DNA from: Paracoccaceae bacterium
GTDB taxonomy: Bacteria; Pseudomonadota; Alphaproteobacteria; Rhodobacterales; Rhodobacteraceae
NCBI GenBank assembly: GCA_026982575.1
Contig: JALSGU010000014.1
Span: 1-34,557, forward strand
Length of the DNA: 34,557 nt
Direction of reading: 5' to 3'
Position numbers and translations under genes: made by a program. This document shows, piece after piece, positions 1 to 6,393 of this stretch. Each line of letters begins with the position of its first letter. Positions within the stretch are counted from its first letter, which is position 1. Below the pieces are notes generated by a model, which saw only the letters and a program-made list of their open reading frames with translations, ran no database searches and was not told where the DNA came from.

Positions 1-1
1 T

Positions 2-277
2 CAGTCAACTGGCGCAAGCTGGTTGCAACGGATCAATTTCGGGGTGCAGCCACAGGTTATGCCGCGCCTTATCGGGCTTTCCATGTATCGGCTCGACATC
101 AATTTCCGCGAATCAGCGGTGTTGGGGTTGGTTGGTGCGGGCGGTATCGGTGCCACCTTGAATACCGCGTTCGATCGGTATGAATTTGGTACTGTGGCCG
201 CCATTCTTCTTATTATTATCGCTACCGTGATGGTTCTTGAATACCTGTCCGGAGTTATCCGCGCGAGGATCAAATAA
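2..277 (+). CDS. phnE: Phosphonate ABC transporter permease PhnE, first copy (C-terminal part, cut by window start)
   Basis: Only the last 91 codons are present; the frame is open to the left edge, so no start is visible. The fragment holds the end of the cytoplasmic EAA-type loop (a PQVMPRLIG stretch), the conserved INFRESAVLGLVGAGGIG block typical of PhnE permeases, and one final hydrophobic segment (AAILLIIIATVMVLEYL). PhnE forms the membrane channel of the PhnCDE importer for phosphonates or related phosphorus compounds. The stop codon overlaps the ATG of a second PhnE-like gene by one base (TAATG), so the two are translationally coupled and probably form a heterodimeric channel. The substrate cannot be told from the permease alone. 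Confidence 0.9.
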   Translation, partial: QSTGASWLQRINFGVQPQVMPRLIGLSMYRLDINFRESAVLGLVGAGGIGATLNTAFDRYEFGTVAAILLIIIATVMVLEYLSGVIRARIK

Positions 278-1092
278 TGCCTAGTATCGAAAAAAATGGC
301 CTGAAAGTCTGGCAGGTTCGTGACCAGAAATCCCAACTGACCCGTTGGGGCATGTGGTTTGCTGTGGTGCTGGGCTTCGTGTGGTCTTGGCAAGCAATTT
401 CCGACAATACCTTATGGGCGTTAATGGGCAATGTTGGCGAAGTAACTGTCGATATCGTCGGTCGCTCTGTTCCGCCGCGCTGGTCTTATATGGACAAGTT
501 GTGGAAACCGATTTGGGATACGTTGAATATTGCCACGCTCGGCACGGTTATTTCACTGTTTATTGCGGTTCCCGTGGCGTTTATGGCGGCGCGCAACACA
601 ACCCCCAGCCGTATGTTTGTAAGGCCGATTGCCTTGCTGATCATTGTTTCCAGCCGTTCTGTGAACTCGCTGATCTGGGCTTTGCTGTTTGTGTCAATCG
701 TTGGTCCGGGCGTGTTTGCCGGGCTGTTGGCGATTTCAATCCGCTCCATCGGGTTTTGCGCAAAACTGCTTTATGAAGCCATTGAGGAAATCGATGAAAA
801 TCAGGTCGAGGCAATCACCGCGACAGGTGCCAAACGCTGGCAGATTATGGTTTACGGCATTGTGCCCCAAATCATGCCTGCTTTTGCCGGTATTGCGGTG
901 TTCCGCTGGGACATCAACATCCGCGAAAGCACGGTGTTGGGGCTGGTGGGCGCTGGCGGCATCGGGTTGCAGCTTAGTTCTTCGCTGAATACCATCGCAT
1001 GGCCGCAAGTATCGCTTATTTTGCTGGTTATTCTGGTGGCTGTGGTGATAAGCGAATGGGTGTCCGCCAAAGTGCGCGGTGCCATTATCTAA
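277..1092 (+). CDS. phnE: Phosphonate ABC transporter permease PhnE, second copy
   Basis: A 271-aa integral membrane protein. A short cytoplasmic N-terminus is followed by a membrane segment near residues 22-45 and further segments across residues 80-265. Residues about 165-205 contain the EAA loop (EAIEEIDENQVEAITATGA), which contacts the ATPase PhnC, and the repeated INIRESTVLGLVGAGGIG block shared with the preceding permease. The family imports phosphonates, and in some members phosphite or phosphate esters, with PhnC (ATPase) and PhnD (binding protein), which would lie left of the window. The start ATG overlaps the stop of the first phnE by one base, and the HAD hydrolase gene begins 9 bases downstream, so all three look like one operon. 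Confidence 0.93.
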   Translation: MPSIEKNGLKVWQVRDQKSQLTRWGMWFAVVLGFVWSWQAISDNTLWALMGNVGEVTVDIVGRSVPPRWSYMDKLWKPIWDTLNIATLGTVISLFIAVPVAFMAARNTTPSRMFVRPIALLIIVSSRSVNSLIWALLFVSIVGPGVFAGLLAISIRSIGFCAKLLYEAIEEIDENQVEAITATGAKRWQIMVYGIVPQIMPAFAGIAVFRWDINIRESTVLGLVGAGGIGLQLSSSLNTIAWPQVSLILLVILVAVVISEWVSAKVRGAII

Positions 1093-1101
1093 GCAGGGTC
1101 T

Positions 1102-2010
1102 ATGCCGGATTTCAAAATTGATACCGACTGGGCTTTTGCCCAATATGAACGGGTGCGGGATGTTTTGCCAAAGGCAGAATTTCCCGCAACCTCCCGAACC
1201 ATTGCCCATCTTGAAGATATTGCCGACAGGTTCGATGTGTTTTTGCTGGATGCGTTCGGGGTGCTGAATGTGGGCGAAACCCCGATTGCAGGCGCACCGG
1301 AACGTATTGCCGCATTGCAAGCCATGGGTAAGCTGGCCATCGTGATGACCAATGGCGCCAGCTTGCCTGCAAAAACGTCATTGGCAAAATACAAACGGTT
1401 CGGATTTGATTTTACGGCTGAAACGGTGATCGCCAGCCGTGAAATATTATCAGCCAGCATCGCCGCACAACCAAAAATCACTTGGGGGGTTATGTCGCTA
1501 AAGCCCTCGCGGCTTGACCAGTTTCCGGCCAGTTTGCTTGATCTGGGGGATGATCCCGCGCTTTATGATGATGTCGGCGGGTTTATCCTGCTTGGCAGCG
1601 CTGACTGGACAGATGCGCGCCAGAAAATGATGGTTGAAAGCCTGTTAAAAAACCCGCGCCCCGTTCTGGTTGGCAACCCCGATATTGTTGCACCGCGCGA
1701 AGACGGGCTGTCGCTGGAACCGGGCTGGTTTGCCCATGAAACGGCGCGGGCCACGGGGATTGCGCCGGTTTTTTCGGGCAAACCTTTTGATGCAATTTTT
1801 GCCGAGGCCCGCAAACGCATTCCTGCCAATATCCCGAATCACCGTATCGCCATGGTTGGCGACACATTGCACACGGATATTCTGGGGGGCAAAGCCGCCG
1901 GTTTTGGTACGGTTCTGATTGTTGATCACGGGTTGTTTGCCGGTAAAAATGTTGAAAGCTATATTCAGGCCTCGGGCATTGTGCCGGATTTCATCGCACC
2001 AACCACCTAG
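1102..2010 (+). CDS. HAD-superfamily class IIA hydrolase (TIGR01459-like) in the phn operon
   Basis: 302 aa. The HAD motifs can be read in order: motif I DVFLLDAFGVL (residues about 40-50, nucleophile Asp), motif II IVMTNGAS (about 79-86), motif III Lys in FSGKPFDAIF, and motif IV MVGDTLHTDILGG (about 251-263). The residue two after the nucleophile, normally the general acid/base Asp, is Phe. This is also seen in the TIGR01459 subfamily (DxWGV), so it need not mean loss of activity. The placement of the inserted cap domain fits class IIA (NagD-like). It sits 9 bases after phnE, so a role in dephosphorylating or cleaving the imported phosphorus compound is an inference from position. The gene converges with the 5-FCL gene and overlaps it by 4 bases. 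Confidence 0.82.
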   Translation: MPDFKIDTDWAFAQYERVRDVLPKAEFPATSRTIAHLEDIADRFDVFLLDAFGVLNVGETPIAGAPERIAALQAMGKLAIVMTNGASLPAKTSLAKYKRFGFDFTAETVIASREILSASIAAQPKITWGVMSLKPSRLDQFPASLLDLGDDPALYDDVGGFILLGSADWTDARQKMMVESLLKNPRPVLVGNPDIVAPREDGLSLEPGWFAHETARATGIAPVFSGKPFDAIFAEARKRIPANIPNHRIAMVGDTLHTDILGGKAAGFGTVLIVDHGLFAGKNVESYIQASGIVPDFIAPTT

Positions 2011-2576
2011 AAAATCTCAACACCGTTTTCGGTGACCATGCCATCCAGCGGCTGGTCGGTTGCTTCAATCGGCAAATTGTCTGTGCGCTGCGCGTTGAAA
2101 GCGTATCCCAGCGCGGTGACAGGTTTATGGCTGCGAATTTGTTCAAGGCTGCGATCATAAAACCCGCCGCCATAGCCCAAGCGATGGCCGCGATCATCAA
2201 ATGCCACCAAAGGGCAAAGCAGCAGATCAGGCACCAGCCAATCGCCGGAAACCGGCACAGAGGCCCCAAACGGGCCGGTTTCCATTTGGCAATAGGGTGT
2301 CCAGTGACGGAACTTTAGCGGCTGGCCTGCATCGATTATAACCGGAACGCACAGGGTTATGCCGCGCTGATGCAGCATTTGCATTGTGGATAAAATGTTA
2401 ATTTCGGTGCGAATGGGCATATACCCTGCAACCACCGCAAACTGCTGATCCCCCAGCCATTGCGCTAAATGCGCTGTTGCCCGCGTTGCTGCATTGGTGC
2501 TGTTTTCATGGGCCAGCTTGCGCCGTGCAAACCCGGATTTTCGCGCCAGTTGTTTTTGTTCAGCCAGCTTGGTCAT
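2007..2576 (-). CDS. 5-formyltetrahydrofolate cyclo-ligase
   Basis: 189 aa, the usual length for the YgfA/MTHFS family, which converts 5-formyl-THF to 5,10-methenyl-THF using ATP. Visible landmarks are the basic N-terminus with conserved Arg/Lys (LARKSGFARRKLA), the folate-binding YMPIRTEIN segment near residue 52, PDLLLCPLVAFD, and the signature LGYGGGFYDRSL near residues 133-144, which is the ATP/phosphate-binding loop. The gene begins about 14 bases after the 6S RNA 3' end on the same strand. This is the 6S-ygfA pairing conserved widely in proteobacteria, where the two are usually co-transcribed. The cytosolic protein overlaps the tail of the HAD gene on the other strand. Confidence 0.93.
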   Translation of the reverse strand: MTKLAEQKQLARKSGFARRKLAHENSTNAATRATAHLAQWLGDQQFAVVAGYMPIRTEINILSTMQMLHQRGITLCVPVIIDAGQPLKFRHWTPYCQMETGPFGASVPVSGDWLVPDLLLCPLVAFDDRGHRLGYGGGFYDRSLEQIRSHKPVTALGYAFNAQRTDNLPIEATDQPLDGMVTENGVEIF

Positions 2577-2590
2577 GCATATTCCTTAAT

Positions 2591-2757
2591 GGTGGCGGGC
2601 CCATCATCGGCCGTGGAGGGATCGTATCCTTGAGAGCCTGGTGAACCAGGTGGGCACCAGATGCGATAGGCCAGAGCCAGTCACAGAGCCAGTTCCCTTT
2701 CTAAGAATTAAGGCCACTAGGATTTGGCCTCTCACGAGAAGGTCAGCACCCGCCACC
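2591..2757 (-). ncRNA. ssrS: 6S RNA
   Basis: Read on the minus strand, the 167-nt segment opens with GGTGGCGGG and closes with CCCGCCACC, giving a perfect 9-bp closing stem. A terminal hairpin CCTGG-TTCA-CCAGG lies in the centre and an AGGGAACTGG strand faces it, as in the central bubble of 6S RNAs that mimics an open promoter. Its position just upstream of the 5-formyl-THF cyclo-ligase gene on the same strand is the classic location. 6S RNA binds the housekeeping RNA polymerase holoenzyme and dampens transcription in stationary phase. The ends are taken from the closing stem. The call rests on structure and synteny, not on a covariance search. Confidence 0.85.
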
Positions 2758-2760
2758 TTT

Positions 2761-2789
2761 AATATAGGGGTTTATTTCAAAAGGTAAAA
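2761..2789 (-). promoter_or_regulatory. Probable promoter of 6S RNA
   Basis: On the minus strand TATATT (2761-2766) lies four bases before the first base of the closing stem. A weak -35 match TTTTAC (2784-2789) lies 17 bases further upstream. The -10 element is good and the -35 element poor. Transcription would begin at about 2757, in agreement with the predicted 5' end. Confidence 0.5.
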
Positions 2790-2798
2790 GGGGTAGAG

Positions 2799-2827
2799 GT
2801 TAAGTAGCCCTTAACCATTGCTATAAT
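2799..2827 (+). promoter_or_regulatory. Candidate CtrA-controlled promoter of the large glycosyltransferase gene
   Basis: A consensus -10 TATAAT lies at 2822-2827, ten bases before the first ATG. The -35 region is a poor match, but a full CtrA-type box TTAA-GTAGCCC-TTAAC covers 2800-2815, exactly where alphaproteobacterial CtrA activates weak -35 promoters. Box and spacing are seen directly; regulation by CtrA is inferred. The region also divides this gene from the divergently transcribed 6S RNA. Confidence 0.5.
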
Positions 2828-2836
2828 TAATATTAA

Positions 2837-5335
2837 ATGAATTTATTTGGGGTTAATGTGGCATTTTATACCGGCATTACAGGTAGAATCTTAATCATTG
2901 CACCTTTCCCGCCACGGGAACTTGCGGCTGCGCGACAGGCTGCAGAGCTTGCCTATGCGCTTGATTCCGCAGGGTTCGAGGTTAAAACCCTGTCTTCGAC
3001 CACACCTGCCTATAGCGACCAGTTTCTGCATTTCTTCCCGAAAAAACGGTTTCAGCCGCATGTGGGCAGAATTATTGCGGAAAAGCATGGGGTTTGTGTG
3101 GTTTTCCCTCAGGCATTGGGGTTTGAAAATATCCGCCAAGACCGTTGGAAAAACCGTCGTATCGAAGAATTCCGCCGGTTAAAATTTCTGGCACTAATCG
3201 CCTTTCGAAAACCAAAAACCGTGATTGTTCACCCGACCGGGGTTTCACTAATTACCCGGGTGGCTTGTTTTTCTATTGCCATTTCAGCGCGTATATTGCG
3301 ACCAAATTCAGTACGGTTGATAAGCAAAAAAAACCGTGGATTGTTGCTTGCTCAAAGAATAACCGGTCATAAAATTGAAAAACCGGATAGCGCAGCAATG
3401 GAGGAAACCCTCTTTCGGTTGGCAAATAAAACCGAATCCATCCAGCTGACACCTGCCTGGTTGCGAAGCGCAATAAACCGTTTGCCCGCTGACACAGATT
3501 TGAAAGCGGATTTGCAGGTTTTGCAATCGGTTGTCATGCATCTTTTGAAAAAGCCGGCGCCTTTTCAGCATATTTCGCCGGGTTTTTCCGATGGAGATAT
3601 TTCGGATGATATTATTGATTCTCCGGAAAGGATTCCGGTTTCACAATTTATGCAACACCTGAACAGTAAATTTAAAAAGAACCGGCGTTTTAATCTTGCG
3701 AAACCCAAAGAAAGGTTGGATTTTTTGCATTGGTATATGGTTCATGGTCCCGACAAAAACCAACATCCTTTGCCGCTGAATGTTTTGGTTTTTGAGGCCT
3801 TCAAAGAAGATTGCAAAAAACGTGCCAGTTTCAAAAGGGTTGTGGCACTAGGCCAGCCCGAGACAAACGACGTTATTCTTCCGGTTTACTTTCTATCTTT
3901 GCTGCATTGCTATCCGCAAATATATGGTAAGCAAAATCTGGAGCAAAATGCAGACCGGATTGCTTTTGCGTTTCAGGTTATTACCGCGCATGCTCGGTTT
4001 ATGACCGATATCAAGTTTATCGGCAGCAGTCTGGCCACTTATTTTCAGGCACCTGTCGGTGGAATCAAAGGTAATTTATCACGGTTTGAATTGCTTGCCA
4101 GTGTATTGGCCCATGCGCCGGCCCAAACACAAAATTGCCTTGAGGCACCGTGGCAATGTGCCGGCTTGGCAGATTGGTTTTGCAAGCTCGGCCAACGCGG
4201 GTACCCTTTGCTGGGGGCGTTTTCCTCAACGGGATCATCGGTGCGGGATCTGCAAATATTTATAACCGGTACTGCATCCAAAGAAACAGGTTTGGATCGG
4301 AACCAGAAAATGAGCCAGCAAGCCATTGGCAACACCTCCCCCGAAATGCCGGTGTATTTACACCATGTAAACGCTGACCAAATTCCGGCTCAGGTGCTTG
4401 GCAATACCCAGAAAGGCGCCTTTCATATCGGGTATTTATTGTGGGAGCTGGAAAAAACCCCGAAATCCCATGATCTGGCCAACCGGTATCTGGATGAAAT
4501 CTGGACTCCGTCCAAATTTGTGCAACGCATCTATGAAACGGCCTATAACCGGCCGGTTACCATGATCGGCAAGGGTTTTGATTTGCCCGATGTGCAAGCG
4601 GTAGATATGTCAGATTACGGATTTGACCGTTCTGACACCGTGTTTTTGATGTGTTTTGATATCCATTCCTCAGTGGCGCGCAAAAACCCTTTGGCAGCGA
4701 TTACTGCCTTTCAGCAGGCATTTTCTTGCCGAAAAGATGTCAGATTCATTCTGAAAACCACACCCGCGCCGCAACAGCACTGGGGTGACCCCGAGGGGCA
4801 AATGCAAATTATCGAGCGTATGGCAAGGCGAGACTCCAGAATTGTCATTGACCAGCGGATGCTGCCATTTAACGACCTTTTAGGGTTGATCCGTGGCGCT
4901 GATTGCATCGTGTCGCCGCACCGTTCCGAAGGATTCGGGTATTTTCCGGCTTATGCCTTGAAATACGCCAAACCCCTGATTGTTACCGATTATTCCGGCA
5001 CCCGGGATTTTTGCACAACGCAAACATCCTATCCAGTGCCCTGCCAAATGATCAAAACCAAAGCTTCGGCAATCATTTCACCGGTTGACGGGGTTTACTG
5101 GGCTGAAATTGACCAAAACGCATTGGTCGACACGTTGCGCCGTGTTTATGAAGACATGCCAGCTGCCACCAAACGTGCCAAACAAGGGCAGGATTTGATG
5201 CTGGATTATTATTCGGCAGATGCTTTGGCAAAACGCTATCGGATAAGGTTCGATGAACTTGGTATCAGTGCAAATTTCCTGATCAAACATTCTTGCAATG
5301 TTCCTGTGTCCGATGGACAAGGCTTCCAAAGATAA
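2837..5335 (+). CDS. Large orphan glycosyltransferase (GT-B fold, GT4-like C-terminal domain)
   Basis: 832 aa. Residues about 17-60 look like a GT-B N-terminal Rossmann start (RILIIAPFPPRELAAARQ). Residues about 190-460 are helical and unassigned, with an RLDFLHWYMVHGP segment resembling spacer domains of other alphaproteobacterial glycosyltransferases. Residues about 500-800 are a GT4-type C-terminal domain with FLMCFDIHSSVARKNP, then RFILKTTP, and HRSEGFGYFPAYALKYAKPLI. The first Glu of the usual EX7E motif is present (near residue 698), but the second is Tyr. No signal peptide or membrane helix is seen, so it should act in the cytosol on a surface-polysaccharide or protein acceptor that cannot be named. 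Start choice is open: ATG 2837 would give an almost leaderless mRNA from the TATAAT box, whereas GTG 2858 has GGGG five bases upstream. It has no operon partner and looks AT-richer than its neighbours. Confidence 0.85.
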   Translation: MNLFGVNVAFYTGITGRILIIAPFPPRELAAARQAAELAYALDSAGFEVKTLSSTTPAYSDQFLHFFPKKRFQPHVGRIIAEKHGVCVVFPQALGFENIRQDRWKNRRIEEFRRLKFLALIAFRKPKTVIVHPTGVSLITRVACFSIAISARILRPNSVRLISKKNRGLLLAQRITGHKIEKPDSAAMEETLFRLANKTESIQLTPAWLRSAINRLPADTDLKADLQVLQSVVMHLLKKPAPFQHISPGFSDGDISDDIIDSPERIPVSQFMQHLNSKFKKNRRFNLAKPKERLDFLHWYMVHGPDKNQHPLPLNVLVFEAFKEDCKKRASFKRVVALGQPETNDVILPVYFLSLLHCYPQIYGKQNLEQNADRIAFAFQVITAHARFMTDIKFIGSSLATYFQAPVGGIKGNLSRFELLASVLAHAPAQTQNCLEAPWQCAGLADWFCKLGQRGYPLLGAFSSTGSSVRDLQIFITGTASKETGLDRNQKMSQQAIGNTSPEMPVYLHHVNADQIPAQVLGNTQKGAFHIGYLLWELEKTPKSHDLANRYLDEIWTPSKFVQRIYETAYNRPVTMIGKGFDLPDVQAVDMSDYGFDRSDTVFLMCFDIHSSVARKNPLAAITAFQQAFSCRKDVRFILKTTPAPQQHWGDPEGQMQIIERMARRDSRIVIDQRMLPFNDLLGLIRGADCIVSPHRSEGFGYFPAYALKYAKPLIVTDYSGTRDFCTTQTSYPVPCQMIKTKASAIISPVDGVYWAEIDQNALVDTLRRVYEDMPAATKRAKQGQDLMLDYYSADALAKRYRIRFDELGISANFLIKHSCNVPVSDGQGFQR

Positions 5336-5495
5336 ATAAACTGCGTGCGGCACCTGCCGGATTTTATAAAGTTAAAATTTTACACCATTGACCGAATTGG
5401 TGCCACGCGCAGCACAAAAAGATATTGCTTGAACTTGTCTGCAACGCAGCAGCTTAGTTTAACTGATATACTGACCTGCAGGGGAGACACAGATA

Positions 5496-5690
5496 TTAAT
5501 CTTTCGGCAAAATTTCACGGGCTTTGTTTGCGGCGGCGACCAGTTCTTCGGCTATTTCCATGGCCTCGTCAGGGTCGAAATCCAGCGGTAACTGGAATTG
5601 CGGGGCTTCTATATAAAGTCGGACCATGCCCTGATCAGTTGGCCCGATTTGCAGATTTGCAGCGATTTCGTTTGGTTTATTAATGCTCAT
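5496..5690 (-). CDS. Small conserved protein, DUF6324-like
   Basis: 64 aa, starting MSINKPNEIAANLQIGPTDQ and ending with a helical acidic stretch (DEAMEIAEELVAAANKARE). I recognise the pattern AANLQIGPT-QGMVRLYIE from small Rhodobacterales proteins grouped as DUF6324; no function is known. The inner ATG at 5690 is chosen over an upstream one because AAGGGGA lies 8 bases before it and the family pattern begins there. It is transcribed away from the tRNA-His gene. Confidence 0.72.
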   Translation of the reverse strand: MSINKPNEIAANLQIGPTDQGMVRLYIEAPQFQLPLDFDPDEAMEIAEELVAAANKAREILPKD

Positions 5691-5764
5691 AATGAAATCC
5701 CCTTTCAAAAACCGTGCTACCGCCCTTAATTCCAAGTTGCAAGCCTGTGGCCATAACTCTGTGC

Positions 5765-5793
5765 TTGCAATCGCGGCCATGCAGTTGTAATTC
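5765..5793 (+). promoter_or_regulatory. Probable promoter of tRNA-His
   Basis: TTGCAA (5765-5770), a 17-bp spacer and TAATTC (5788-5793) end 11 bases before the first tRNA base. The -35 is good, the -10 moderate, and spacing and position fit a stable-RNA promoter. Confidence 0.5.
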
Positions 5794-5804
5794 ACCCCCA
5801 CGGT

Positions 5805-5881
5805 GCCGGCGTAGCTCAGTTGGTTAGAGCGCTTGATTGTGGATCAAGAGGCCCCCTGTTCAAATCAGGGCGCTGGTACCA
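5805..5881 (+). tRNA. tRNA-His (GTG), lacking G-1 and with A73
   Basis: 77 nt including an encoded CCA. The cloverleaf is complete: acceptor GCCGGCG with CGCTGGT, D arm from TAGCTCAG, anticodon stem CTTGA/TCAAG with loop TTGTGGA (anticodon GTG, His), and T arm CCCTG-TTCAAAT-CAGGG. The base before position 1 is T, so no G-1 is encoded. The discriminator is A73 rather than C73 and the first pair is G1-U72. These are the traits of the unusual alphaproteobacterial tRNA-His that is read by a divergent HisRS. Confidence 0.96.
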
Positions 5882-5883
5882 TT

Positions 5884-6136
5884 AAAATCAGTGACTTGGC
5901 AGATTCTTTGAACCAAAAATATCCACTCGGTCTCTTTTTAGTCACTTAAATCTCATGATTTTTGGCTCGCGAAGAACATGATTGCCTTTTTTAGGATATC
6001 CCTCTCCTCCCGCAGTAGCCGGTTTTCTTTGCGAAGCTCGGTAATCTCGCGCTCCAGATCCTTTTGCGCATAATACGCGGTTAAAGGAGCGGCACAATTC
6101 CGCGACAGGTCCAGACCACTTGGAATTACATTCCAA
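5884..6136 (-). mobile_element. Decayed IS3-family insertion sequence fragment
   Basis: Minus-strand translation in three frames gives pieces of an IS3-family element: the C-terminus of OrfA and, after a canonical overlap, the first codons of OrfB (MRFK then a stop). After a frame change, a segment WIFLVQRICQVTDF resembles the next OrfB block. The remnant stops within a few bases of the tRNA-His 3' end. No terminal inverted repeats were found and most of OrfB and the OrfA N-terminus are missing. The outer limits are approximate. Confidence 0.6.
5953..6072 (-). pseudogene. IS3-family transposase OrfA, C-terminal remnant
   Basis: In this frame the minus strand reads YAQKDLEREITELRKENR, then a segment through LREERDILKKA, and ends FFASQKS-stop. 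This leucine-zipper pattern followed by ILKKA-FFA is the characteristic OrfA C-terminus of IS3-family elements, which multimerises the transposase. The helix-turn-helix N-terminus is gone, there is no start codon, and the following OrfB frame is broken by a stop and a frameshift. It cannot encode an active transposase. Confidence 0.65.
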
Positions 6137-6178
6137 ACGGGACGCTACCGGCGTTAGCCGTTAGTGGTTTACTTTAAA

Positions 6179-6254
6179 TGGTGAGCCGGCCGGGATCCGA
6201 ACCCGGGACCTACTGATTAAAAGTCAGTTGCTCTACCAACTGAGCTACCGGCCC
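6179..6254 (-). tRNA. tRNA-Lys (TTT)
   Basis: 76 nt on the minus strand with an encoded CCA. The acceptor stem GGGCCGG pairs with CCGGCTC, the D arm starts TAGCTCAG, the anticodon stem ACTGA/TCAGT carries loop CTTTTAA (anticodon TTT, Lys), and the T arm CCGGG-TTCGGAT-CCCGG is perfect. It faces tRNA-His across the IS3 remnant. Confidence 0.97.
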
Positions 6255-6265
6255 ATCCGAGGCGG

Positions 6266-6294
6266 TATTTAGGCGGCGTAGCTTTGCGGGTCAA
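6266..6294 (-). promoter_or_regulatory. Promoter of tRNA-Lys
   Basis: On the minus strand TTGACC (6289-6294), a 17-bp spacer and TAAATA (6266-6271) end 11 bases before the first base of tRNA-Lys. Both hexamers are close to the sigma-70 consensus and the position is right for a stable RNA. Confidence 0.65.
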
Positions 6295-6393
6295 GGGCGA
6301 AATGCGTTTGGATGGCACAAACATCAATCTAATTATAAACGGATTGGCCCTGTCATGCTGGCTATCGGGTTTTTCTGTTGCTATAGGGGCGAT

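Noticed and set aside
736-1320. Long minus-strand frame of 194 codons
   Set aside because: It is antisense to phnE and the HAD gene, is rich in His, Gln and Arg as antisense frames are, and has no family features.
5942-6136. 64-codon minus-strand frame between the tRNAs
   Set aside because: It is an out-of-frame reading of the IS3 OrfA remnant; the true OrfA peptide lies in another frame.
6130-6178. Small CGGC-TAAC-GCCG hairpin after tRNA-Lys as terminator
   Set aside because: The stem is short and has no T tract; it could not be supported as a terminator.
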